In this document: positions 9,443 to 20,239 of the stretch, one piece after another
How positions within the stretch are numbered: the stretch's first letter is position 1
How the letters are laid out: each line of letters opens with the position of its first letter
Assembly (NCBI GenBank): GCA_009733575.1
Contig: ML769861.1
Location: 1 to 40,223, forward strand
Direction: 5' to 3'
DNA from: Gymnopus androsaceus JB14
Taxonomy: Eukaryota; Basidiomycota; Agaricomycetes; Agaricales; Omphalotaceae
DNA length: 40,223 nucleotides
Position numbers and translations under genes: made by a program
The notes under the pieces: model-generated
The model's database searches: none
Told to the model about the DNA's origin: nothing
The model's input: only the letters and a program-made list of their open reading frames with translations

Positions 9443-9629
9443 TAGAAATGGAAACGGAAACGAGAAAACCATCAGACTGTCAAATGTAGTGAGCAAACAG
9501 CTGTATTAAATACCTAGAAACGGAAATGGAAACGAGAAAACTATTGATTGATAAGTAAGTATCTAGGTATGAACAAAAGAAAGGAAACATACCCCTCAGA
9601 CTGTCGAACGTAGTGAAAGCAAACAACTG
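9443..9629 (-). repeat. Two pairs of direct repeats in the leader of the 8823-9290 gene
   Basis: Pair 1: TAGAAATGGAAACGGAAACG near 9443 and its close variant near 9514, both followed by AGAAAAC. Pair 2: CAGACTGTCAAATGTAGTG near 9471 and CAGACTGTCGAACGTAGTG near 9597, both followed by GCAAACA. On the minus strand pair 1 reads as a pyrimidine-rich tract ending in TTTCTAG, like a 3' splice site. Confidence 0.6.
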
Positions 9630-9820
9630 AGGGAGAACAGTGGGAATGGGAAGATATAAGCTTCACAGTCACATGAATAATAGGACTAAACCAGATAAGG
9701 ACACAAAGTAAGGGCGGCAATAAGATATGATGTCCAACAGGAAGTAGCAGTAGTCAGTCCACACAGATTGATGGGTGTTGATGGGGGACAATGATGTTAT
9801 TACAAGGTGTGGTATCTAGG

Positions 9821-9828
9821 CTTATATA
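9821..9828 (-). promoter_or_regulatory. Possible TATA box for the 8823-9290 transcript
   Basis: TATATAAG on the minus strand, about 530 bp upstream of the ATG at 9290. No other gene is seen in 9291-10073, so this stretch may be the leader and promoter of that gene together with the 3' flank of the ankyrin gene. Confidence 0.35.
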
Positions 9829-10073
9829 CAGTCCTATGTACAAACAATATATTGAGCAGGTGGCTACTGCATGAATGTTTGTGGCTACTGTGCATATGGT
9901 AAAGTGGGTACTGTAAGGCAGTACATGGATACAGCAAGAGACTGAGTGGAGTCTGCAAGATAATAGATGTGGAGTGCATGGGATGGTGATACAAACAAGT
10001 GGAGACTATGAGAAAGTGTTCCATTTTTAGATTGATAGTAAAATTACCTTCAATATTCCAACATTATAGGAGA

Positions 10074-13000
10074 CTAACTAGTATGAGACTTTTTGACAAT
10101 GGGGAGAGCTTCCTCCTCAGAAAGCTCTGCCTCAGGAACTTTGTATTTCTTTGAGTTAGTCACTGGAATGTAAGAGACAGACAACAGGATGAGGCCAAGG
10201 GAAAGAAATTGATAGAGTTCAAACATTTGAAGTGACTTACCAGATGAAGGCATATGCACAATGTCTTTCTTGATTACAGTGGTCTCATTAAGTTGTGCTT
10301 GGGATACTGCTGCTTGAAGAGGGTTTTCATGGGCTCCATGGGTTGAAAGAAGATGGACAATGCCTTCATGACCTTTGGATAAGGCTGCTTGAAGAGCATT
10401 TCCATATTTTCCTCCCTGAGCATTTAAATCAGCTCCATGGGTCAAAAGGAGCTGAACAATGGCTTGATTTCCATTGGATGCTGCTGCTTGGAGAGCAGTC
10501 CCATATTTCCCACCTTGAGCATTCACAATGGCCCCATTGGTTAGAAGGAGGTGAACAATGGCTTGATTTCCAGTCAACACTGCTGCATAGAGAGCATTTC
10601 CAGAAGCATTCATATCAGCTCCATGGGAAAAAAGGAGCTGAACAAGAACTTCATCTACATTGGACACAGCAGCATGGAGAGCACTTCCATAATGGCCTCC
10701 CTGAGCATTTACATCAGCTCCATGGGACAAAAGGAGCTGGACATTGGCTTTATGTCCTGTGAATACAGCTGCTTGGAGAGAAGTTCCATAATAGCCTCCA
10801 TGGGCATTCACATCAGCTCCATGGGATACAAGGAGCTGAATAATGGTGTTATTTCCATTGGAAACTGCTGTATAGAGAGGATTTTCATGTGCATTCACCT
10901 CAGCTCCATGGTACAAAAGAAGTTGTACAATGGCTTCATTTCCATTGGATACTGCTGCTTGGAGAGCATTTCCATAGTGGCCTCCCTGAGCATTTACCTC
11001 AGCTCCATGGGTCAAAAGGAGCTGAACAATTGCTTCATTGCCATTGGATGAAGCTGCTTGGAGAGCATTTCCATAATAGCCTATTTGGGCGTTCACATCG
11101 GCTCCATTGGTCAAGAGGAGCTGGACAATGGCCTCATTACCAATGGAAAGAGCAGCATAAAGAGTATTTACATGAGCATTCACATCAGCTCCATGGGTCA
11201 AAAGGAGCTGGACAATGGCTTGATTTCCATTGGAAACTGCTGTATAGAGAGTGTTTCCATGAGCATTCACATCAGCTCCATGGGTCAATATTAGCTTGAT
11301 GATGGCTTCATTCTCAAGGAATACAGCAGCTTGAAGAGCAGTTCCAAATTTCCCTCCCTGAGCATTTACATCAGCTCCGTGGACCAAAAGGAGCTGCACA
11401 ACTGGCTGAATTTCTTTCAATACTGCAGCATGGAGAGCATTGCCATAATAGCCACCATTAATATTCACATTAGCACCATGGGTCAAAAGGAGTTGAACAA
11501 TGGTTTGACTTCCAGTGGATGAAGCTATTTGGAGAGCATTGCCATAATAGCCTCCCTGCCCATTCATGTTAGCACCATGGGTCAAAAGGAGTTTCACAGT
11601 GCTTTGATTTCCAGTGGATGCAGCTGCTTCAAGAGCATTTCCATAACAGCCTGACTGAACATTTACATCACATCCATTGGTCAAAAGAAGCTCAACAATG
11701 GCATCATTTCCATTGAAAATTGCTGCATAGAGAGCATTTTCCTGTGCATTTGTGTCAGATCCACTAGTCAAAAGCAGTTCTACAATGGCCTTCCTTCCAT
11801 TGGATACAGCTGCATAGAGTGCATGTACATAATGACCTCCCTGAGTATTCACATCAGCTCCATGAGACAAAAGGAGCTGGACAATGGCTTCATGTCCACT
11901 GGATACAGCTGCCTGGAGAGCATTTCCATAATATCCTCCCTGGGCATTTACATCAGCACCATGGGTCACAAGGAGTTGAAGAATGCTTGGAATTCCATGC
12001 AATGCTGCTGCATAAAGAGCATATCCATGGTAGCCTCCATGAGCATTCACATCACTGCCATTGCTCAAGAGGAGCTTGATGATGGCTTGATTTCCTGTAG
12101 AAGCAGCTGCTTGGAGAGCATTGCCATAGTAGCCCCCCTGAGCATTCACATGAGCACCATGAGTCAAAAGGAGCTGGACAATGGCTTCATGTCCTCTAGA
12201 TACTGCTGCTTGCAGAGCATTTCCATAATAGCCTCCCTGAGCATTCACATAAGCACCATGGGTCAAAAGAAGCTGTGCAATTGCTCTTCTCCCATTGGAT
12301 GCACTTGCTTGGAGAGCATTTCCATACTCACCTACTTGAGCATTTACATCAGCTCCATTGGCCAAAAGGAGCTGGACAATGGCTTCATATCCTCTAGATA
12401 CTGCTAACAGGAGAGCATCTCCATATCGGCCTGCCTGAGCATTTGCATCAGCTCCATGGGTCAATAGGAGCTGGACAATTGCTTGCTTTCCACTGGATGC
12501 TGCTGCATAGAGAGCCTGTCCATATTCACCTCCCTGTGCATTCACATCAGATCCATTTGTCAAAAGGAGTAGGACCATGGTTTCATTTCCATTGGAAGCA
12601 GCTGCATAGAGAGCATTTCCATATCTGCCTCCCTGAGCATTCACATCAGCTTCATTGATCAGAAGGAGGTGCAGAATAGCTTGATTTCTATTACAAGCAG
12701 CTGCTTGAAGAGCATTTCCATAATAGCCCCCCTGGGCATTCACATCAGCACCATGGACCAACAGGAGCTGGACAATAGCTTCATTTCCTCTAGATGCAGC
12801 TGCTTGGAGAGCATTTCCATAATAGGTTCCCTGGGCGTTCACATTAGCACCATGAGTCAAAAGGAGCTGGACAATTGCATCATGTCCTCCAGATACTGCT
12901 GCATAGAGAGCATTTCCATGTTGACCCCCCTGAGTATTTACATTAGCCCCATTGGTTAATAGGAGTTGGAATATAGACTGATTTCCACTGGATACAGCTG

Positions 13001-16000
13001 CTTGGAGAGCATCTCCATAAAGGCCTCCCTGGGCATTCACATCAGCACCATGGACCAACAGGAGCTGGACAATAGCTTCATTTCCACTAGATGCAGCTGC
13101 TTGGAGAGCATTTCCATAATGGCCTCCCTGGGCATTCACATCAGCACCATGGACCAACAGGAGCTGGACAATAGGTTCATTTCCACTGGATGCAGCTGCT
13201 TGGAGGGCATTTCCATAATAGGTTCCCTGGGCGTTCACATTAGCACCTTGGGTCAAAAGGAGCTGGACAATTGCATCATGTCCTCCAGATACTGCTGCAT
13301 AGAGAGCATTTCCATGTTGACCCCCCTGAGTATTTACATCAGCCCTATTGGTTAATAGGAGTTGGAATATGGACTGATTTCCACTGGATGCAGCTGCTTG
13401 GAGAGCATTTCCATAATAGCCTCCCTGGGCATTCACATCAGCACCATGGATCAAAAGGAGCTGGACAATAGCTTCATTTCCACTAGATGTAGCTGCTTGG
13501 AGAGCATTTCCATAATAGGTTCCCTGGGCATTCACATTGGCACCATGGGTCAAAAGGAGCTGGACAATTGCTTCATGTCCTCCAGATACTGCTGCATAGA
13601 GAGGATTTCCATAATAGCCTCCCTGGGCATTTACATTAGCACCATGGGTCAAAAGAAGCTGTGCAATTGCTCTTCTCCAATTGGATGCACTTGCTTGGAG
13701 AGCATTTCCATAATAGCCTCCCTGGGCATTCACATCAGCACCATGGATCAAAAGGAGCTGGACAATAGCTTCATTTCCACTAGATGTAGCTGCTTGGAGA
13801 GCATTTCCATAATAGGTTCCCTGGGCATTCACATTGGCACCATGGGTCAAAAGGAGCTGGACAATTGCTTCATGTCCTCCAGATACTGCTGCATAGAGAG
13901 GATTTCCATAATAGCCTCCCTGGGCATTTACATTAGCACCATGGGTCAAAAGAAGCTGTGCAATTGCTCTTCTCCCATTGGATGCACTTGCTTGGAGAGC
14001 ATCTCCATACTCACCTACTTGAGCATTTACATCAGCACCATGAGTCAAAAGGAGCTGCACAATTGCTTCATATCCTCTCAATACTGCTGCATAGAGAGCA
14101 TTTCCATATCTGCCTCCCTGAGCATTCACATCAGCTTCATTGATCAGAAGGAGGTGGAGAATAGCTTCATTTCCACTAGATGCAGCTGCTTGGAGAGCAT
14201 TTCCATAATGGCCTCCCTGGGCATTCACATCAGCACCATGGACCAACAGGAGCTGGACAATAGCTTCATTTCCTCTAGATGCAGCTGCTTGGAGAGCATT
14301 TCCATAATGGCCTCCCTGGGCATTCACATTGGCACCATGGACCAACAGGAGCTGGACAATAGCTTCATTCCCACTAGATGCAGCTGCTTGGAGAGCATTT
14401 CCATAATAGGTTCCCTGGGCATTCACATTGGCACCATGGGTCAAAAGGAGCTGGACAATTGCTTCATGTCTGCTAGATACTGCTGCATAGAGAGCATTTC
14501 TATATCTGCCTCCCTCAGCATTCACATCAGCTCCATTGGCCAAAAGAAGTTGGACAATGGCTTCATTTCTTTTGAATGCTGCTACTTGGAGACTGTTTCC
14601 ATATGTTCCTCCTTCTGCATTGATGTCGTATTCCTTCCTCCTAATTATGTTATGAACACTCCTTGTTAGACCACCCTCAGCAGCACAATACAATGGATTG
14701 GGTCTCTCGATTGATGAAGGTCTGTCCCAATATATTCTTTCCATCCAGGCTTGAAATGGTGCACTTCCTTCCTTCAGAAAGTCATTGGTTAAGTCATCTA
14801 AGTCCTTTTCTGAAGCTAATTCTTGCACTGGTTCTGCGTGGGATCGCCAATATTCTGCTGCATAATTATATGTGTCTGACTCAGTTAGAAGTCTATAACT
14901 AGTGTTTCTTTTCACATCGGTGAATTTCAAAAGATATATGATGCAAGTTTTTGCTAATAAAGCATGAGCTAGTTGTTCATTGATTTGAAACATGCCCTTA
15001 GTTTGATCCAAGTTTGCTTTGGCCACAAGAAACTCCTTCACAGAGGTGTGTGCCAATTGGACAATGTTATTTGTGTCAACAGTCACCAGATTGGAATCAA
15101 TAATTAGTTCCACTTTCAGAGCCATTTCATCACTTGGATATAGTTCTCGTTCTTTTACATTGATAGCAAGAAAATCTGCCACTTGCTTTTTGTTTAATGG
15201 TTCAAAAGCAAATGTAAGCCACATGAGAAGATGTTGGGCATCTGCTGCATGTAAACTTTGCTCAGAATTTTGTATGGCTTTCATATATGTTTCTTGCAAA
15301 TCACTGGGCAGCTTTCGCAATGCCTGAATCACTGCACCATAGGTTCCACATTGAATCAATGTTCTGACTTGACAATCCACCCAGCGAAATCTAATAATTG
15401 CTGGCATAAACATGAATGCATTTGTAGTGAAATTTATGTACTCACTGCCACTGAGCTTTGGCCTTCAATGTATTCAAAACCTTGGCTTTCAAATCTCCAT
15501 TGAACTTGCTCCCCAATTGATCTTCCAAATACAGAGAAATATCTTCTTCAATTCTGGAACCCACAGTGTCCAATGCAATTATCAACCCAATATTAGAAGC
15601 TTGGCCCTCTGGTGAATATCGACTTGTAACAGCAGTTTTGGTTGTTACAGAGATGTTTGCCACCCACTTCAGAACATAGCCTCTATCCTGCAGCTTGCAT
15701 TCATCCAAGGCATCTAGCACAATATACCCTGGATTAGATTCTTGAATAATTCTATTCAGGGTATTTTCCAACTGCAAATTACGAGGTTGGCTAATTTGAT
15801 GACCTCTTCTGCATTGGCTATACAACTCTTGCAATGCTGGATGAATTCCTTGCTCACTCTCACCCATCTGTTGCAGCATATTTAACAGAAATCCTCGATA
15901 ACCAGATTTGTCTCCTGTGTTATCCCGTAAATCAAAATAGTGAAACCAAACAGCATTTGAGGTGTCCCATAGGTGATCTATGATTGTTGTTCTGGGAATT

Positions 16001-16616
16001 CTTTAACCTTGAGCAATTTCTGCTAGAATATCATGGTTGCACTTACGATATGACTGTTTTACCTGTCCCTGCTGAAAATATATATATCAATGACTTGGAA
16101 TAATGTTTTATGCATATATAATTAGTTCCACCTACCTTTACCTTGAATCCACAGCAATCCTCCATTATTGTCCCACTCAATGTATTTTGGATGTTCAATG
16201 ATCCAACTTCCAGTTCCTGCAGTTTTCTTGTTGGCAGCTGTGTCATAATTAATAGAACAATTGGGTGCCTTGAGCCAGTCTCTGATCTTTTTTACTTGAT
16301 CATGTGCTGAGTTGAATTAGGGTTAAATTGCCAATTGAAAATACAAATTGGAAAACTATCTCACCTATAATAGTAACCTTTGATGAATCTTGTGCGTTGA
16401 TGAAGATCCCACCATTTATCTCAAGATTGGAAGAGTTCGCGAACTGACTTTGAACAGCAAATATTACCAACATGTCTCCTATCAAGAAATAGTATTATAC
16501 CTGCCGCTGTAATTAAAAGTGTTTCCTTGCTCATATCTGCCATAAATAAAAGCATCAGCATGACATAGAATCCTACAATACCTAACTTACAGGTTGCCTG
16601 GGCCGAAATGTTCCAT
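10074..16616 (-). CDS. NACHT-domain ankyrin-repeat receptor (fungal NLR), about 2041 aa
   Basis: NLR-type NTPase predicted to act in the cytoplasm in non-self or stress sensing; the ligand is unknown. Exons (minus): 16616-16591, 16536-16501, 16447-16365, 16306-16136, 16071-16047, 15991-15446, 15390-10241, 10162-10074. All joins are phase-consistent with introns of 53-78 bp. Order: a short N-terminal motif (NLEINGGIFINAQD, near residues 30-45); a pre-NACHT segment (KIRDWLKAP, KKTAGTGSWI); Walker A GKAGTGKTVIS near 104-114; Walker B YIVLDALDEC near 203; FRWVDCQ near 297; a helical region; then about 45 ankyrin repeats (527-1990), each mostly 33 aa with NALQAA, AIVQLLL and HGADVNAQG. The 25-nt fifth exon encodes most of Walker A. 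The last intron is a multiple of three without stops, so retention would add a hydrophobic stretch. No classical effector domain is seen at the N-terminus. Confidence 0.88.
10293..14699 (-). repeat. 99-bp ankyrin-repeat array, about 45 units
   Basis: The coding repeats mostly have a 99-bp period; five or six units are 90 bp because the residues GGY (or similar) before the next repeat are missing. Blocks 13413-13709 and 13710-14006 (three repeats each) are 297 bp long and differ at only two bases. Other blocks around 12840-13360 are also close copies. This shows recent duplication or gene conversion. The array gives long open frames on the opposite strand, which are shadows. Confidence 0.92.
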
Positions 16617-16660
16617 GATGATGGGAATGAAGCAAGAATTGATTCCACGGGGACTGCGAG

Positions 16661-16668
16661 TTTATATA
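16661..16668 (-). promoter_or_regulatory. TATA box of the NACHT-ankyrin gene
   Basis: TATATAAA on the minus strand, 45-52 bp upstream of the ATG at 16616. The spacing supports this ATG as the start and predicts a very short leader. Confidence 0.55.
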
Positions 16669-16669
16669 C

Positions 16670-18900
16670 TGGCTACCTTTATTTACTGTTGTTTATGTCT
16701 GCATCTGATGACAGATGTTTATTTAATTGGCGTTGATCCGCAGAACAGCAGAAATGATCTCATTTGACCATTAATCGCTATTAGTTAGCAAAATACAAGA
16801 TTAGATGCATATAATGCATCCTATCATCATTACCAAAATGAGGTTGCGGAGGCTGAGAGGAAGAAGTTGATAACGCGCCCTCTGCAAGGGACCGCAACTC
16901 CCAAAATCATCTGATCTAGCTTTGTTAGTACGTCTGTGGCTGTAGGAGTTCGCCACTCTACTTCCTTCTGCATCACTTCCCAACAATGCGAGGAGATCCA
17001 GAAGAAGGGTTAAACTTGCTCGACCTCGTGTTGCCCGATGTGGACTTGGAGTTGGTGTTCGAGACGACCTGTTCCAGCAATACAAGCCAGAGAAGGGGTA
17101 ATTGTGATGATGAAGCCTCAGTGGTATTCGTTGATGTTGACGCGTCACGATCCCGATGCATCAAATACGTCGCAAGGAGCTTTATGCCAATATCCACAGC
17201 GAATAAAGGGTTATATATACAAGCATTCCATACAATTAGCGTACCGATTCTCTCTTCATCCACAAAAGCTCGTCGAGGAGTGCTCCCACTCTTCTGTGGG
17301 ATTGGTAGGAAAATGCGGAGAGCGTGGCGGCACATCCACCTCGAATACTTCCTTTAGGAGTCTTTCCCCTTTCCCTTCCATGTTCGCATGCCAATTCCCA
17401 ACCACGATAGCTTTCCTACAACCCAATTGTCATTCCCAGGCCCAGGTATAGCTTCCGCTGCCTCTGTTGCCGTCTCTTCACCTCCTCCCTGCTGACGAAC
17501 ATTCCCCTCCAGAACCCTTCACATCGTTTCATGCACCATGTCGTAGCACCCTATTACTATCTCTTCCTTCGCTCCAGTTTTCAACCCCCAGAGGCTCCTG
17601 TCCGAAAGCCTTTGCTACGACGTCCGTTAGCCCTGTTTCTGCTTTAAACCCCAGTTTTGGCCCCACTAGTCCTGTCGGAGTGACCGCCTTTCGAGCATTT
17701 TTCGATGCCGAACTGGAGATGGGGCAGATGATTGAAGAAAGAACGAGGTCAAGGAGGTAGATGATGTAGAAGTAGCGACGGCTCTCCACACCAACTCAAT
17801 CTTCATCCTTACCAGGTCATTCAACATCTCCCCAGTGTCCTCACCATTCGCGAGAGATTGAGCGGAAGTAACCTCTGCACCAGAAAAACCATGCACCCCA
17901 ACACCGCTTGAATGAATGGAACACTCAGTTGACGGGAAAATATAGAAGCGGTGATGGTGGTAACCGGTCAGGAAGGTGTATTTGCGTTGCGGAGTTTCAA
18001 AGAAAGGCCCGAAGAGTAAGAAAACAGAATTCTCAATTGTTGGGCTTTAGAACATTGTCTACGCCGCCGACTCTACGGAGTAGCAACGCTTGATATTGTC
18101 CGATTTTTCCTGATCATCTACCGAGAGAACCAGAGGTTCTTTCCATCGATAACTTTTGTTGCTTATTGCTGGACGCGACGAACACGTCGTATCACGCATA
18201 TTTCCATCATGATTGTATTGAGATACAATCTTCCGTGTTTTAGATCAATATCGAGGCGAGTCTTTCATTCTTTTCTCCTACTTCTACACAACCGGCGACT
18301 ATCGAGCTCTGTGGACTTGACAGTCATTTCATTTCACAGGTGAACACCAGGCTCGACCCGACTAGCAAACTGCCCGCAGCCCGTTCCTTCTTAGGACGGA
18401 TATCTCTTCCACACGAGCAGATATCAAGGCAGGTGTAGAAGTCAAGGTAGAGCTTCGAAGGTTTCAAGTTTAGGCTATGGACTGGAAATCCCTTACCTTC
18501 CTTGAATTCTTCATCGTCGTCGACTTGAACGTCAAACTCGAGAGTACTCGGGAGAGCGGATTTGCTTGGCGTCGATGGAAGCGCTCAACGATCTTCACAC
18601 GAAATTATCAGAAACAGTCTGAAACACTACCGAAATTTACTAACCGTGTCGCGACTTTCGCTGTCACAAGTCGTCTTGAACTTGCCTATCGACATTGTTC
18701 CTCAATACTTTTCTGAGGACAATGGTACGTCTTTGACAATACAGAGCGGGAAAGCATTGACTAAAAATGAATAGCACATCTTAAAATCGCTATTTATGGT
18801 TATCTCGAACTCCGATTGGGTCTCTAAACATTTACAAGCACTCGCATACAAGCACGATTATGGCAATACAATTTGCCTCAACAGGCAAAGCATGTGGATT
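16670..18900. other. Stretch without a supported gene
   Basis: GC-richer than the transposon regions. Several open frames of 60-140 codons occur on both strands (for instance in 16973-17451 and 17467-17896), but they overlap each other, several begin at non-ATG codons, none shows a recognisable domain, and none can be joined by introns into a convincing model. It may be the long upstream region of the Clp1-like gene or a decayed gene. Confidence 0.4.
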
Positions 18901-18922
18901 GGGCCTATTCACATTGTTCACG

Positions 18923-18928
18923 TATAAA
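18923..18928 (+). promoter_or_regulatory. TATA box of the Clp1-like gene
   Basis: TATAAA within CGTATAAATGGGGG, 91 bp before the ATG at 19014. It supports that ATG as the true start. Confidence 0.55.
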
Positions 18929-19013
18929 TGGGGGCGCGTCTTGATATTCACCGTCAAGTCCTCTCTACCGCTTTTATTCGACAACCTATTCCTCGATCAG
19001 TGATCCAACTACA

Positions 19014-20100
19014 ATGATTCGCGCTCTTTGTACTCGCAACTTCTCTAAACGCCCAACGGAGAACACTCCTCCCAAGGGTCTGAAATCTTGTCGCAGATGC
19101 CGAGCGAGAAAGAATGCCAGCGTCAAATTTGATGCCGATCTGGCCAAGAAGAAAGCGCAGAAGAATCCCGTTCGTCTCAGCGTCGTCTTCTGCGGCAATG
19201 ACAGCGACAACGGTGATGTCGAGATGCAGTCACAGCCGGCGACGATTGTCCCAATTTTGCTGCCTAGAGCTTTCCATCAGCCACCAGTTTCTGAGCCCTC
19301 CGAAGAGTCGCTCGCTGCTGCGTCTGGCTCTTCCTTTAGCGGACAACCCGCTGCTTTTATTCGCGATCAGCTCGAATCGCTCGGTCCTCGATAAGTTTCC
19401 GCTTCTTTCCAAAGTCTCTTTTTCCAAATTTCTTATGTTCATTTTTAGATTGTTGCGCACTGTGGGTAGCGTCACTGCAGAGGTCAACAGCGCTTCTCTT
19501 CCCAAAGAGCTGGCTGTGATCGTCAACGACCTCACTGCAACCAACTATCCGACGCACATGCTCGCCGTCTACGCGCCAGTGCCCAAGAACGCATCTCGGG
19601 CCTCGATTCCCCAAACAGAGGTCAAACTCTACCCAGTCCATGCACTTTTAATGGCATCCCACTGCGCTAGATTAGGTCCCTTCCTTCCCTCTCCTACTAC
19701 CGACCAAATATCTACCCCCACCTCGACGCCAAGTACGATCACTCTCCCCGTTCGCCCAATGTGTCTCCCCAGTCCCGAGACCTTCCCCGTACTCTTAAAC
19801 TACCTCTACCTCCGCCGGCAAGAAGTCCTCTTCGACGCCTTCCTCCCAACCGAACCTTCGTCCGAGTTTGTCGATGACTGTAACTCTGCCGAGCACATCA
19901 TCTCGTTGGCTAAGGATTTTGGAACAAAGTTCAGCGCTAGCACTCTTCTCATACACGTCAAGGTCATTCAGGGCATCTGGTCGAATGCTTGTGCGTTGGG
20001 CGTGTTTGATGAGGGGTTGTGGGCGGCGATTGATTCGTGTTATGAAGTTTTGCTCAATGCATTGGCGATTGGGACTCCGACGTCGTCGAGTCAGGCGTGA
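19014..20100 (+). CDS. clp1: Clp1-like (clampless) developmental regulator
   Basis: Clp1 proteins act below the mating-type genes; in Coprinopsis cinerea Clp1 is needed for clamp-cell formation and in Ustilago maydis for dikaryotic proliferation. The call rests on remembered similarity: FIRDQLESLGP, then SLPKELAVIVNDLTA, MLAVYAP, LYPVHALLMASHCARLGP, SPETFPVLLNYLYLRRQE and GIWSNACALGVFDEGLWAAID. The two halves lie in different frames. A 58-bp intron at 19391-19448 joins them in phase as LGPR-LLRTVGS and gives 342 aa, a normal size for the family, but its donor reads ATAAGT instead of GTAAGT. If it is not spliced, TAA at 19392 truncates the protein after 126 aa. The N-terminal part is basic (CRRCRARK, KKKAQKNP). 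The TATA box and AATAAA frame the gene well. Confidence 0.65.
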
Positions 20101-20196
20101 GCCTTTCTCTTTTCTGCTTTCTTGCTATGTGATATGCTTTGATATGCTTTATGCCATGCTTCGAACGAACAACTCTAGAATAACCGCAATTGTAAC

Positions 20197-20202
20197 AATA
20201 AA
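20197..20202 (+). terminator. Polyadenylation signal of the Clp1-like gene
   Basis: AATAAA about 97 bp after the TGA at 20098-20100, the only canonical signal close behind the gene. Confidence 0.45.
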
Positions 20203-20239
20203 CAAGCTAAATAGTCGTATCTTTATTGTATTTATTCAT

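Noticed and set aside
10163..10240. C-terminal transmembrane helix of the NLR
   Set aside because: The hydrophobic stretch is encoded entirely within a segment with good intron borders; treated as an intron in the model.
13362..14669. 435-codon open frame on the plus strand and several similar frames between 10295 and 14669
   Set aside because: It lies opposite the ankyrin array; the 99-bp period is a multiple of three, so a stop-free antisense frame is propagated by repetition. The protein is a repetitive shadow (SCLESISI-type units) without features of its own.
10293..14699. Regular repeats that at first glance resemble a CRISPR or satellite array
   Set aside because: The repeats code for ankyrin units with a conserved reading frame, period 99 bp, and no spacers; the genome is fungal.
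16801..17896. Several 80-137 codon frames on both strands
   Set aside because: Mutually overlapping, without domains or consistent splice joins; not enough to call a gene.
18000..19013. Search for mating-type HD operator (GATG-N9-ACA) upstream of the Clp1-like gene
   Set aside because: No matching site was found by eye on either strand in the near upstream region.
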